Shown here in pieces: positions 7,567 through 15,233 of a DNA stretch of 34,616 bases. Below the pieces are notes generated by a model, which saw nothing but the letters and a program-made list of their open reading frames with translations, made no database searches and had not been told where the DNA came from. The translations under genes were made by a program, and so were the position numbers. Numbering within the stretch: position 1 is the first letter of the stretch; each line of letters begins with the position of its first letter. Source of the stretch: Patescibacteria group bacterium (GTDB lineage Bacteria > Patescibacteriota > Microgenomatia > Levybacterales > UBA12049); the NCBI GenBank assembly GCA_023485715.1, contig JAMCZG010000036.1, positions 1 to 34,616 on the forward strand. Reading direction: 5' to 3'.

Positions 7567-8577
7567 ATGTCACAGCTTTTGGGGCTTATAATACTTTCGT
7601 TTTTCATCTCGATGATACTCTTTATCCCGTTCATCGACTTTTTATACAAATTAAAATTAAGGCGTAAAAAGCAGGTAACAAGAGATATGTTTAACAACCG
7701 GACGCCGGTTTTTGATAAATACCATGGTTGGAAAGTCGGGACCCCATTTGGGGGAGGATTACTAATCATTGTGATCGTAACCGTGTTAACACTTTGGGCA
7801 TACGGCATTTTTCAGGTAGATATAAAAGGCTGGGAACTGTTTGTAATCTTATTCTCGCTTATCGGATTTGGGGCTTTAGGTCTTTACGATGATCTAAAAA
7901 AACTCACAGATGTGAAAAGGAGCGCATTTTTTGGGTTGAGGTTTCGACATAAATTTTTAATTCAGTGGATATTGGCGTTAATTATCGCTATTGTCTTCTA
8001 TACGCAGCTTGGTTATAATTTTATTTTTATTCACGGGTTTGGACTCGCGATTTTAGGATATCTATTTGTTCCGTTTGCGGCTTTTGTTATTGTTTCTTTT
8101 GTTAATGCCTTTAATATTGCAGACGGATTGGATGGCTTGGCGCCGGGACTTGCTCTTATTTGCCTTATCGCATTTTTAGCCATTAGCTCGACACAACTCC
8201 ACAGTTTCCTAGGGATCTTCATCGCAGTGCTAATGGGAAGCATCGCGGCATTTTTGTACTTTAATATTTATAAAGCAAGACTTTGGCTCGGTGATGCTGG
8301 GTCTTTAGCTTTAGGCGCAACGCTCGCTGTAGTAGGGCTTCTCACGGGAAAAATTATCGCACTTGCTGTTATCGGAGGATTCTTTGTCCTGGAAGTCGGC
8401 TCATCGCTAATCCAAATTATCGGGAAAAAATTTTTGAAAAGAAAAATTTTCCCGGTTTCTCCTTTTCATCTTTATCTCCAAAATAAGGGATGGGAAGAGC
8501 CAAAAATCGTAATGAGAGCCTGGATTGCTGGTTTCTTTTTTGCGGTTTTAGGCCTTTATATTGCTTTCTATAGTTAA
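7567..8577 (+). CDS. mraY: Phospho-N-acetylmuramoyl-pentapeptide-transferase MraY
   Basis: Integral membrane enzyme that moves phospho-MurNAc-pentapeptide onto undecaprenyl phosphate to form lipid I. The 336-aa protein has about ten hydrophobic segments and the family's catalytic loops: GLYDDLKK (Asp108/Asp109), NAFNIADGLDGLA (180-192) and LWLGDAGSLALG with Asp243. GTPFGGG replaces the more common GTPTMGG. The last cytoplasmic loop, normally a His-rich PxHHH motif, reads SPFHLYLQNKGW, keeping only one of the histidines, while the following GWEEPKIVMRAWI remains family-like. The gene starts a new transcription unit after murF and is followed 24 nt later by ftsW. Confidence 0.95.
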   Translation: MSQLLGLIILSFFISMILFIPFIDFLYKLKLRRKKQVTRDMFNNRTPVFDKYHGWKVGTPFGGGLLIIVIVTVLTLWAYGIFQVDIKGWELFVILFSLIGFGALGLYDDLKKLTDVKRSAFFGLRFRHKFLIQWILALIIAIVFYTQLGYNFIFIHGFGLAILGYLFVPFAAFVIVSFVNAFNIADGLDGLAPGLALICLIAFLAISSTQLHSFLGIFIAVLMGSIAAFLYFNIYKARLWLGDAGSLALGATLAVVGLLTGKIIALAVIGGFFVLEVGSSLIQIIGKKFLKRKIFPVSPFHLYLQNKGWEEPKIVMRAWIAGFFFAVLGLYIAFYS

Positions 8578-8601
8578 AGATTAATTTTTATTGGTTTTCG
8601 A

Positions 8602-9672
8602 ATGAAAAAAATCGATCTACTTCTGTTCTTCACGACGATCGCTTTAACGATTTTTGGATTACTCATGATTTATGAGGCATCTTCTTTTATCGCTTTCAGA
8701 GATTTTGGAGATAAATACCATTATATAAAAGACCAGTCTATTTGGATAACTTTGGGATTATTCGGTATGTTTTTCTTCTCTTTTTTTGATTATCGTAAGC
8801 TTTATAATTTATCCTTGCCCTTATTAATAATTGTATTAGTGCTTCTAATATTAGTATTTATTCCGGGATTGGGGATTTCGGTGATGGGTGCGCGTCGATG
8901 GATCGATTTTGGAATTACGAGTTTGCAGCCTGCTGAATTTGTAAAGTTTGCACTGGCAATATATCTTTCTGCTTGGTTTTCGCGTAAAGAGAAGGGGAGA
9001 CTGATTTCTTTTTTATTGATCCTTGGTTTAATAGTTTTTTTAGTTATGTTACAACCAGACATGGGTACAGCATCGATAATTCTCTTTGAGGCTCTGATTA
9101 TATACTTCTTGTCCGGGGGAAATATTCTTGTTTTTTTACTTTTAATTCCGATTCTTGGTGCTTTGGGATTTTTTCTGATAAAATTTTCTCCATACAGGGC
9201 TGCGAGACTCGCTTCTTTTTTGAATATAGGATCGTCGTTTGAGTCAGCATCTTATCATACACGACAAATTTTAATCGCGCTCGGAATGGGAGGATTAACG
9301 GGCGTTGGAATCGGGAATTCGTTGCAGAAGTATGCATATCTCCCCGAAAATACGACCGATTCGATTTTTGCGATCATCGCCGAAGAATTCGGATTTTTAG
9401 GAGCAGTAATTTTAACAATCTTATTTTTTATAATTGTGTGGCGCGGATTCACGATCGCAATAAATTCTAAAGACACTTTTGGAAAACTACTCGCCGGAGG
9501 AATAACCTCCTTTTTAACCATACAGATAATTTTTAATTTAGGATCTCAGGTAATCCTTTTCCCGTTGACCGGGGTTCCCCTGCCTTTTATCTCTTACGGA
9601 GGGTCTGCTTTAATCGTGGATCTTTGTGCGATCGGAATACTTTTAAATATTTATCGACAATCTAATGTCTGA
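8602..9672 (+). CDS. ftsW: SEDS peptidoglycan glycosyltransferase FtsW
   Basis: A 356-aa multi-pass SEDS protein that polymerises lipid II at the division septum. Visible features are about ten transmembrane segments, GARRWIDFG followed by LQPAEFVKFA, QPDMGTA, YRAARLASF, the LPENTTDSIFAIIAEE block whose Asp253 matches the essential SEDS Asp, and GVPLPFISYGGSA near the end. I call it FtsW rather than RodA because it lies between mraY and murG in a dcw-like order; a second SEDS gene at 18396 is the better RodA candidate. No clear promoter of its own was found, so it probably shares the mraY transcript. The murG -10 box lies just after its stop codon. Confidence 0.93.
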   Translation: MKKIDLLLFFTTIALTIFGLLMIYEASSFIAFRDFGDKYHYIKDQSIWITLGLFGMFFFSFFDYRKLYNLSLPLLIIVLVLLILVFIPGLGISVMGARRWIDFGITSLQPAEFVKFALAIYLSAWFSRKEKGRLISFLLILGLIVFLVMLQPDMGTASIILFEALIIYFLSGGNILVFLLLIPILGALGFFLIKFSPYRAARLASFLNIGSSFESASYHTRQILIALGMGGLTGVGIGNSLQKYAYLPENTTDSIFAIIAEEFGFLGAVILTILFFIIVWRGFTIAINSKDTFGKLLAGGITSFLTIQIIFNLGSQVILFPLTGVPLPFISYGGSALIVDLCAIGILLNIYRQSNV

Positions 9673-9678
9673 ATTTAA

Positions 9679-9684
9679 TATAAT
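9679..9684 (+). promoter_or_regulatory. -10 box of a murG promoter
   Basis: A perfect TATAAT starts 6 nt after the ftsW stop and ends 6 nt before the murG ATG, so transcription would begin on the ATG itself. The best -35 match is TCGACA at 9654-9659 inside ftsW, with a long 19-nt spacer, so the -35 is uncertain. Confidence 0.55.
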
Positions 9685-9690
9685 AAAATC

Positions 9691-10812
9691 ATGAAAATTC
9701 TTATTACCGGCGGCCATCTCTCCCCTCTTTTATCCGTAATCGACGTTTTGCCCAAAAATACAGATATTTTAATTGTCGGGAGGAAGAGGGCATTAGAAGG
9801 CGATGCTGCTTTTTCACTTGAATATCAGGAAATACAGAAAAGGGGAATTCCTTTTAAGTCAATTGTAACAGGAAGACTGCAAAGAAAATTTACAAAACAC
9901 ACAATTACTTCGCTTCTAAAATTTCCGTATGGATTTATAAGCGCGGTTGAAATATTGAAAAGATTTAGGCCGGACGTTGTTTTATCTTTCGGTAGTTATA
10001 TTTCCCTTCCGGTTAATTTAGCAGCTTTTATTTTAAAGGTGCCTGTGGTTTTACACGAACAAACTTTCGGGGTAGGTACGTCAAACAAAATATCAGCGGT
10101 ATTTGCCAAAAAAATATGCGTTTCATGGGAAGAATCCAAAAAATATTTTCCAGAATCAAAAACTGTTTTAACCGGTATTCCGATAAGAAAAGAGATGTCC
10201 GATAGCGCAGACAAAAAACCCCCTGTCTTTAATAAAAAATTCGAAAACACAAACCTGCCGATGATTTATGTTACGGGTGGAAGTTTGGGATCACACGCGA
10301 TTAACCTAATGGTCGAAAAAAACTTGGAGGATTTACTGAAAAAATTTAGAATTTTTCACCAGACCGGAGATGCAAAAGAATTTGGCGATTTTGATCGTTT
10401 GGAGAAAAAAAGAGAAACGTTAGATGGAAAAATTCAGGACAGATATCTTCCCGCAAAGTTTGTCGATCCGTCGACAACAGGAAGCGTTATTAAATCTTCG
10501 GCCTTTGTAGTTTCGCGGTCCGGAATAAACACAGTTTCGGAATTAATTTTTTTGGGAAAACCCGGAATTTTAATACCGCTCCCTTACTCGCAAAATCATG
10601 AACAAATAAAAAACGCGGAATTTTTTCGGGACTTGGGTATGGGTGAAATATTATTTCAAAATGCGCCACAGGATAAATTACTTGCAAGTACGGAAGCGAT
10701 GTTTAAAAATTTAGAAAAATATAATAAAAATGCCGAGGTTGCACAAAAAACCGTACAAAAAGACGGCGCTTCTAAAATTGTCGAGGTTTTGATGCAGATT
10801 ATCCATACGTAA
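9691..10812 (+). CDS. murG: UDP-GlcNAc:lipid I N-acetylglucosaminyltransferase MurG
   Basis: GT28-family enzyme that adds GlcNAc to lipid I on the cytoplasmic face of the membrane, producing lipid II. The 373-aa protein has the N-terminal glycine loop (ITGGHLSP, shorter than the usual GGTGGHxxP), FGSYISLPVNLAA, HEQTFGVGTSNK, the linker GIPIR, YVTGGSLGSHAIN, and the C-terminal nucleotide-sugar site SRSGINTVSELIFLGKPGILIPLP followed by QNHEQIKNA. The abbreviated first loop is odd, but it keeps the GGH that contacts lipid I phosphate in the family. It starts directly downstream of a TATAAT and is followed by the ftsQ-like gene after 7 nt. Confidence 0.95.
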   Translation: MKILITGGHLSPLLSVIDVLPKNTDILIVGRKRALEGDAAFSLEYQEIQKRGIPFKSIVTGRLQRKFTKHTITSLLKFPYGFISAVEILKRFRPDVVLSFGSYISLPVNLAAFILKVPVVLHEQTFGVGTSNKISAVFAKKICVSWEESKKYFPESKTVLTGIPIRKEMSDSADKKPPVFNKKFENTNLPMIYVTGGSLGSHAINLMVEKNLEDLLKKFRIFHQTGDAKEFGDFDRLEKKRETLDGKIQDRYLPAKFVDPSTTGSVIKSSAFVVSRSGINTVSELIFLGKPGILIPLPYSQNHEQIKNAEFFRDLGMGEILFQNAPQDKLLASTEAMFKNLEKYNKNAEVAQKTVQKDGASKIVEVLMQIIHT

Positions 10813-10819
10813 GCTTCTT

Positions 10820-11257
10820 ATGCGGATTATAAAAAGAAAAAATCTTGCAGTTCTAAAAAGTATCCTTTCGTTTGTTTATTTCTTTTTGTTGTTTATTTCT
10901 GTGGTTCTAGTCTTTGCGTATTGGAAATTTTATCTTGATAAAAATAGACTTGTTAGTCCTGTTCCTGGTTCTTTTGCGGTTAAAAACGCGTCAAGAGTTG
11001 TGGTAAAAAACCAAGAAGAGGAGCTAAAAGAAATGCTCAACAAATATAAAATCGAATTTTTAAGACTTTCAGTTTCTACTGGCTCTGCCTATTTAGTCGA
11101 CCTTGGCGATGGGTCGAAGGCAATAATTTCTCAAAAGAAACCGATGGTCAGTCAGGTTTCCTCTTTACAACTCATACTCTCACGTTTTACAATAGAAGGA
11201 AAGCGGTTGTCGCTTGTGGATTTTCGTTTTGACAAGCCGTTAATCGTTCTTAAATAA
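10820..11257 (+). CDS. Short FtsQ-like bitopic membrane protein
   Basis: A 145-aa protein with a basic N-terminus (MRIIKRKNLAVLK), one strong transmembrane segment (~12-36) and an extracytoplasmic part of about 110 residues. It sits exactly where ftsQ lies in dcw clusters, between murG (7 nt) and ftsA (3 nt). Its C-terminus, LSLVDFRFDKPLIVLK, resembles the FtsQ ending in which a strand reads D-x-R-F-x-x-P. It is far shorter than usual FtsQ/DivIB (~250 aa) and I see no clear POTRA domain. FtsQ bridges the Z-ring to septal synthesis; here this role is inferred from position and C-terminal resemblance, not from a full-domain match. Confidence 0.65.
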   Translation: MRIIKRKNLAVLKSILSFVYFFLLFISVVLVFAYWKFYLDKNRLVSPVPGSFAVKNASRVVVKNQEEELKEMLNKYKIEFLRLSVSTGSAYLVDLGDGSKAIISQKKPMVSQVSSLQLILSRFTIEGKRLSLVDFRFDKPLIVLK

Positions 11258-11260
11258 ATT

Positions 11261-12562
11261 ATGAGCGACGGGAAAATTGTCGTTGGGGTAGACATCGGAA
11301 CCTCAAAAATTGTTACAGTTATCGCTAAAATCGATGATTTTGTTAATGTCTTGGGGGTGTCGGAAGTAAAGGCGCAGGGAATTAAAAAAGGCCAAATCGT
11401 CGATATCGAAGAAGCAGTTTCCGCGATAAATACTTCACTTGAAGGCGCAGAGCGCATGGCCGGATACTCGGTTTCTCACGTGGTCGCATCAGTCGGTGGA
11501 AGCCATATCGAAAGTTTAAATTCAAGGGGAGTAGTTGCCATATCTTCCCCGGAAGGAGAAATTAACAGAAACGATATCGACAGGGTGGTCGATGCCGCAA
11601 AGGCAGTCTCTTTGCCGTCTTCACGCGAAATAATTCACGTTTTACCCCGTAATTTTAGCGTAAACGGCCAGGAGGGGATAAAAGACCCGATCGGCATGGC
11701 AGGAGTGCGTTTGGAAGTCGATACCCACATAATTACCGCTAGTTCTACTTCGCTTCGGAATTTAGAGAAAGCGCTTTCGGAAGTCGGGGTCAATGTAGAC
11801 GGCTTTGTGTTTAACGGTTACGCAAGCAGTCTCTCAGTATTATCCGATACAGAAAAGGAATTAGGGGTGGTTTTGGTCGATATGGGGGCCGGGACAACAG
11901 ATATATCGATTTATGTCGACGGTTCTATTGCGTATTCTTCTGTTTTATCGATCGGCGCACGACACATAACTAACGATTTAGCCATAGGTCTTCGGATTTC
12001 TCTTGAGTCGGCCGAAAAAATTAAATTATTTCTGTCCAGAGCTCCAGAAAGACGGAGACTAAACCCGGAAGACCTGGAATCGGAAGAAAAACAACAGGCT
12101 CCGGTAAAAAAAAGCGACGAAATAGACCTTGGCGCTTTGGAATTACCGGAGGAGATCAGAAAAGTGTCGCAAAAGACCCTGATCGAGGGCATAATAAGGC
12201 CCAGACTTAATGAAATATTTACCATGATCGGACTGGAACTTAAAAAAAGCGGATACGGTGGTCAAACTCCCGCGGGGGTAGTTATAACAGGAGGCGGGGC
12301 AAGAACGATCGGTGTGGTCGACTCAGCAAAGAGAATGCTTGCGATGCCTGTTAGAATCGGAATTCCAACTGGAATAAAAGGGATTGTCGACGAAATCCAA
12401 GACACCCCGTTTGCGACGGTTGTTGGGCTTTCTATATATGGATCAAGATTTGAAGGACAAAGTTCTTTGCCTTTTGGCATTTCTCTCCCTAAAATTCCCC
12501 ACGTCGGTGGATTTGGATTTTTCGGAAAGATTGTTAACTTCGTAAAATCGTTTATCCCCTAG
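11261..12562 (+). CDS. ftsA: Cell division protein FtsA
   Basis: Actin-like ATPase that tethers FtsZ to the membrane. The 433-aa protein shows the phosphate-1 motif VGVDIGTSK near the N-terminus, the phosphate-2 motif VVLVDMGAGTTDISIY (~208-223), and the adenosine motif VVITGGGARTIGV (~338-350). Residues after ~85 match the 1C/SHS2 region characteristic of FtsA. The C-terminus ends with a short amphipathic helix, FFGKIVNFVKSFIP, that fits the membrane-targeting sequence. It begins 3 nt after the ftsQ-like gene with no Shine-Dalgarno and is likely translated from the murG transcript. ftsZ follows after a 49-nt gap with its own promoter. Confidence 0.96.
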   Translation: MSDGKIVVGVDIGTSKIVTVIAKIDDFVNVLGVSEVKAQGIKKGQIVDIEEAVSAINTSLEGAERMAGYSVSHVVASVGGSHIESLNSRGVVAISSPEGEINRNDIDRVVDAAKAVSLPSSREIIHVLPRNFSVNGQEGIKDPIGMAGVRLEVDTHIITASSTSLRNLEKALSEVGVNVDGFVFNGYASSLSVLSDTEKELGVVLVDMGAGTTDISIYVDGSIAYSSVLSIGARHITNDLAIGLRISLESAEKIKLFLSRAPERRRLNPEDLESEEKQQAPVKKSDEIDLGALELPEEIRKVSQKTLIEGIIRPRLNEIFTMIGLELKKSGYGGQTPAGVVITGGGARTIGVVDSAKRMLAMPVRIGIPTGIKGIVDEIQDTPFATVVGLSIYGSRFEGQSSLPFGISLPKIPHVGGFGFFGKIVNFVKSFIP

Positions 12563-12571
12563 TTTTGCATG

Positions 12572-12600
12572 TTGCAAAATATTTTTTTGTTTGCTAGTAT
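12572..12600 (+). promoter_or_regulatory. Extended -10 promoter for ftsZ
   Basis: TTGCAA (12572-12577), a 17-nt spacer, then TAGTAT (12595-12600) preceded by TGC, an extended -10. Transcription should begin ~12607, about 5 nt before ATG 12612. This also rules out the in-frame TTG at 12591, which lies upstream of the predicted transcript start. Confidence 0.72.
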
Positions 12601-12611
12601 TTTGTTTACTT

Positions 12612-13691
12612 ATGCTGATTAAGCCTCAAACTACAAATTTTGCAAAAATTCGGGTGATGGGGATTGGTGGTGGGGGAACAAACGCCTTAAATTCGATGAT
12701 CACACAAAGCCAGATTCAGGGAGTCGATTTTGTCGCCGTAAATACAGATGCGCAGGCGCTTTTAATGTCGCATTCGGCAACAAAACTTCAGATCGGTGAA
12801 AATTTAACCAGGGGTTTAGGGTCGGGCGGGGATCCGGAGATCGGAAAGCAGGCAGCAGAGGAATCTGAAGGAAAAGTAAGAGATATGTTGGAAGGTTCGG
12901 ACATGGTGTTTTTAGCGGCCGGAATGGGCGGGGGAACAGGGACAGGCGCATGTCCGACGATCGCAAAAGTTGCAAAGGAACTCGGTGCCTTAACTATAGC
13001 AGTGGTAACAAAACCGTTTTCGTTTGAAGGGACAAGAAGGATGGTAAACGCAGAGGACGGAATCGAAAACCTTAAAGACAAAGTTGACACACTGATTGTT
13101 ATCCCAAACCAAAGGATTTTAGATGTTGTTGATAAAAAACTTTCGCTTTTAGAAGCGTTTAAAGTTGCCGATTCTGTTTTATCCCAGGGAGTGCAGGGGA
13201 TTTCTGATTTAATCACGATGCCAGGACTTATAAACGTAGATTTTGCAGATGTACGGTCGATTATGACAAACGCGGGGTCGGCCTTAATGGGAATCGGGAC
13301 GGGAGTCGGGGAAAATAGGGCACAAACCGCAGCGAGAACCGCGACATAAATCGATATATCTGAGATTTCGATGGATGGCGCAAGGGGGGTACTCTTCAAC
13401 GTTATCGGGGGGCCCGATCTTACGATGAGCGAAGTAAACGACGCTGCCCAGATTATTTCCCAAGCTGCAGATCCGGATGCAAATATAATTTTTGGCGCGA
13501 CAATCGACGAAACGATGCACGACCAGATGAAAATTACTGTTATAGCGACGGGCTTTGACCAGACAAAGCAAAGGTTAAAGCAATTTGTACCAGAGCCAGC
13601 TGCTCAAGAACCGGTTAAACCAGCAGAACAGCCTAAAGAACAGGAAGAAGACGTTTGGGATATTCCCGCATTCCTAAGACAGAGGAATTAG
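12612..13691 (+). pseudogene. ftsZ: Cell division GTPase FtsZ, interrupted by an in-frame TAA
   Basis: Tubulin-like GTPase forming the Z-ring. From ATG 12612 the protein shows GIGGGGTNA, the tubulin signature GGGTGTGACP, and the T7-loop NVDFADV. At 13347-13349 an in-frame TAA occurs after ARTAT; the same frame then resumes with MDGARGVLFNVIGG and runs to a normal C-terminal FtsA-binding tail, DIPAFLRQRN, ending at 13691. The affected stretch should read like INSPLLE or SPYLD. Here the +1 frame from 13351 gives S-I-Y-L, so a pair of compensating indels around 13347-13363 explains it best. Everything else is intact and family-like, which suggests a sequence error or strain mixture more than a decayed gene. 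Restart at ATG 13371 is possible but would split the C-terminal domain. Confidence 0.85.
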
Positions 13692-13709
13692 TTTTTAAGC
13701 TTCAAAATC

Positions 13710-13738
13710 TTGACAGCGCGATTGTTTAGTGTAATTAT
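13710..13738 (+). promoter_or_regulatory. Sigma70-like promoter upstream of the secreted-protein leader
   Basis: A perfect TTGACA (13710-13715), a 17-nt spacer and AATTAT (13733-13738). The predicted transcript start, ~13745, coincides with the ATG of a 13-codon ORF. The hairpin at 13785 would lie in this transcript before the real gene. Confidence 0.6.
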
Positions 13739-13744
13739 AAGACC

Positions 13745-13786
13745 ATGAAAATCCTCTTTGGTAGTAATAAATTAATTACTATATAA
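13745..13786 (+). CDS. Putative 13-aa leader peptide ORF
   Basis: ATG to TAA encodes MKILFGSNKLITI. Its ATG falls on the predicted transcription start and its stop codon is the last base triplet before the right-hand part of a terminator-like stem. A ribosome ending here would cover the 5' arm of that hairpin. There is no codon bias that proves translation and an ORF this short can arise by chance; the case rests on its position between promoter and hairpin. Confidence 0.35.
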   Translation: MKILFGSNKLITI

Positions 13787-13806
13787 CCACCTCCGGGTGG
13801 TTTTTT
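13785..13806 (+). terminator. Intrinsic terminator or attenuator hairpin upstream of the secreted-protein gene
   Basis: A 7-bp stem, AACCACC with GGTGGTT, closes a TCCG loop (UNCG-type, unusually stable) and runs into a T6 tract at 13801-13806. It lies 94 nt after the ftsZ stop and 28 nt before the next ATG. It may end ftsZ transcripts, or attenuate the transcript starting at ~13745, or both. Confidence 0.7.
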
Positions 13807-13826
13807 AGTGGAGCGAAAGGAGGTGA
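13788..13826 (+). promoter_or_regulatory. Anti-SD/SD pair with a perfect extended Shine-Dalgarno
   Basis: AAGGAGGTGA (13817-13826) is a perfect 10-nt match to the 16S 3' end, with GGAGG 10 nt before ATG 13834. CACCTCC at 13788-13794, inside the terminator-like stem-loop, is fully complementary to GGAGGTG at 13819-13825. The same arm can therefore form either the terminator stem or a structure hiding the ribosome site. A second possible promoter (TTGGTA 13758-13763, TATAAC 13782-13787, 18-nt spacer) would start within the hairpin and avoid both. Confidence 0.5.
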
Positions 13827-13833
13827 AATATAA

Positions 13834-14337
13834 ATGAAAAATTTACTTATTTTAGTTTTTGTTTTTTCCTTTTTCCTTTTTGTTCCGAAAGTTTCAGCAG
13901 GATTTGATCAATACGGATACAATGATACAGCAAGAAATTTTGTAGGTACCGGATCCAGCTGGTGTCAGGGAAAATTGGGTTGGGACGAAGCTGCTTGTGA
14001 CGCATATATGGGCGCTTGGGCAGACGACAAGTTGGTTATGAAGTGGAATGCAGAATGGGATAGGGGAAATAAAGAAGAATGGACAGATCCGAACGGATAT
14101 GATGCATGGATCAATAACGAATGGAATGGAAGAGTAGATGGTTCTGGCGAGATTTGGCATTACAAAATAGCGTGGGATAAAGGGTGTGCCGATGGTAGCA
14201 CTCCTGCAAATGTCGCCAAAGGTTCGGCCTATTGTATATGGGGTCCATTCGCAATGCTTCAGAGCCAAGGTTCGGGAGCAGATAGAGTTCATGTTTGGGA
14301 TGTTCTCTTAAAGCCCGCGGGATACGGAGCGTATTAG
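13834..14337 (+). CDS. Small secreted Trp-rich protein with four cysteines
   Basis: A 167-aa protein with a clear signal peptide (MKNLL then a hydrophobic run to VSA; cleavage likely after Ala22). The mature part has about 12 Trp and four Cys (44, 55, 118, 134) that could form two disulfides. It contains the blocks LVMKWNAEWDRGN, NNEWNG, GSGEIWHYKI and YCIWGPF. I recall similar secreted proteins of unknown function as recurrent in Patescibacteria genomes, but this was not checked. No catalytic motif is apparent; an extracellular binding or surface role is a guess. It is the only gene here with a perfect extended Shine-Dalgarno, and it is followed by a strong terminator, so it forms a monocistronic unit. 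Confidence 0.85.
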   Translation: MKNLLILVFVFSFFLFVPKVSAGFDQYGYNDTARNFVGTGSSWCQGKLGWDEAACDAYMGAWADDKLVMKWNAEWDRGNKEEWTDPNGYDAWINNEWNGRVDGSGEIWHYKIAWDKGCADGSTPANVAKGSAYCIWGPFAMLQSQGSGADRVHVWDVLLKPAGYGAY

Positions 14338-14357
14338 TTATTTTTGAGAAAATTTAA

Positions 14358-14392
14358 ACAGCCCATCGGGGAAACTCGGTGGGTTGTTTTTT
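14358..14392 (+). terminator. Intrinsic terminator after the secreted-protein gene
   Basis: An 11-bp stem (ACAGCCCATCG with CGGTGGGTTGT, two G-U pairs) around an 8-nt loop is followed by T6 starting within 14387-14392. It sits between convergent genes, 20 nt after the stop of the upstream gene and 2 nt from the end of the minus-strand methyltransferase. Confidence 0.85.
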
Positions 14393-14394
14393 AT

Positions 14395-15126
14395 TTACTT
14401 GCGGATTTTTTTGTAGATATTGTCCGGGATTTTTTTGTTTTTATAGAAAAACACGCGAAGCATTTTTACTATTAATATATGAAAATTCATTCCGCCTGCT
14501 ACCGAGTTATGGTTGTCCTCTGATTCTGCTTTAAACTTTTCCGCCGGTTTATAATCGTCGATTATTTCGTAATCAATTTTATTTTTCCAATACAATCTCA
14601 TAAAGGGCTCCGGATTGGCTTGAATTATCGAATCAACAGCGGATTTATAGGTAGCGCTGTGGCTAGAAAGCGCAGTATGCATTTTTTTACTTTTTCGAAC
14701 AAATATCAGTTTATTTTTATTTCTGTAAACAAACCAAAGATGGCTTTTAAAAGGAAGCATTGTTTCTATAAGCCCGTTTGGTACTTCTAAATATCCCATT
14801 TTAGAAACTCGGACTATCTCTTTAATCGCGGCAGCAGGATTTTCTACGTGTTCGAGTAAATGACTGGTAAAAGAAAAATCAAATGCCTTGTCTTTAAAAG
14901 GTAGATTAAATACAGTCCCGTCAACAAATGTGCCGATGTCGTGGATCGTTTCTGTGCCGGATGCCCTTTGAACATTGCTCAACGACAAATCGTCGACGTA
15001 TACATCTGCCCTCCAAAAAGGTTTATCGCCCGATCCGATATCGACCACAAGGGCATTTTTACTTATTTTAAATCCCGGTAAAACTTTTCTTGTATAAAAA
15101 TAGGATAATTTCGAGAAAAAATTCAT
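14395..15126 (-). CDS. Class I SAM-dependent methyltransferase
   Basis: A 243-aa protein with a Rossmann methyltransferase core: motif I VVDIGSGDKPF (~28-38), an acidic residue at the end of beta2 (YVDDLS), NLPFKDKAFDFSF (motif around beta4) and SHLLEHVENPAAAI, where LEHV is typical of the methyltransferase type 11 group. The C-terminal third is Lys-rich without recognisable substrate motifs. It is transcribed alone against its neighbours, converging on the secreted-protein gene. It is not closely similar to the two paralogous methyltransferases at 25189 and 31055. The substrate is unknown; small molecule, lipid or sugar are all possible. Confidence 0.85.
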   Translation of the reverse strand: MNFFSKLSYFYTRKVLPGFKISKNALVVDIGSGDKPFWRADVYVDDLSLSNVQRASGTETIHDIGTFVDGTVFNLPFKDKAFDFSFTSHLLEHVENPAAAIKEIVRVSKMGYLEVPNGLIETMLPFKSHLWFVYRNKNKLIFVRKSKKMHTALSSHSATYKSAVDSIIQANPEPFMRLYWKNKIDYEIIDDYKPAEKFKAESEDNHNSVAGGMNFHILIVKMLRVFFYKNKKIPDNIYKKIRK

Positions 15127-15197
15127 TTAACCTGATTAATGTTTTTAATATTAACACATTTTTATTTAATATCAATAGTATGGTTTCTAACTATTTA

Positions 15198-15227
15198 TTG
15201 TAAAAATTCCCTACAAGGTGATATAAT
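15198..15227 (+). promoter_or_regulatory. Extended -10 promoter for the 80-aa ORF
   Basis: TTGTAA (15198-15203), an 18-nt spacer and a perfect TATAAT (15222-15227) preceded by TGA. The transcript would start at the A of ATG 15234, giving a leaderless mRNA. Confidence 0.7.
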
Positions 15228-15233
15228 TTTTAT

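Noticed and set aside
13347..13349. UAA reassigned to a sense codon
   Set aside because: TAA ends many other genes here at the expected family C-termini, and the residues after it do not match the family in that frame.
12788..13399. 203-aa open frame on the minus strand opposite ftsZ
   Set aside because: It is antisense to a conserved gene, is Ser/Pro/Ile-rich as antisense frames of this composition often are, and has no promoter or recognisable domain.
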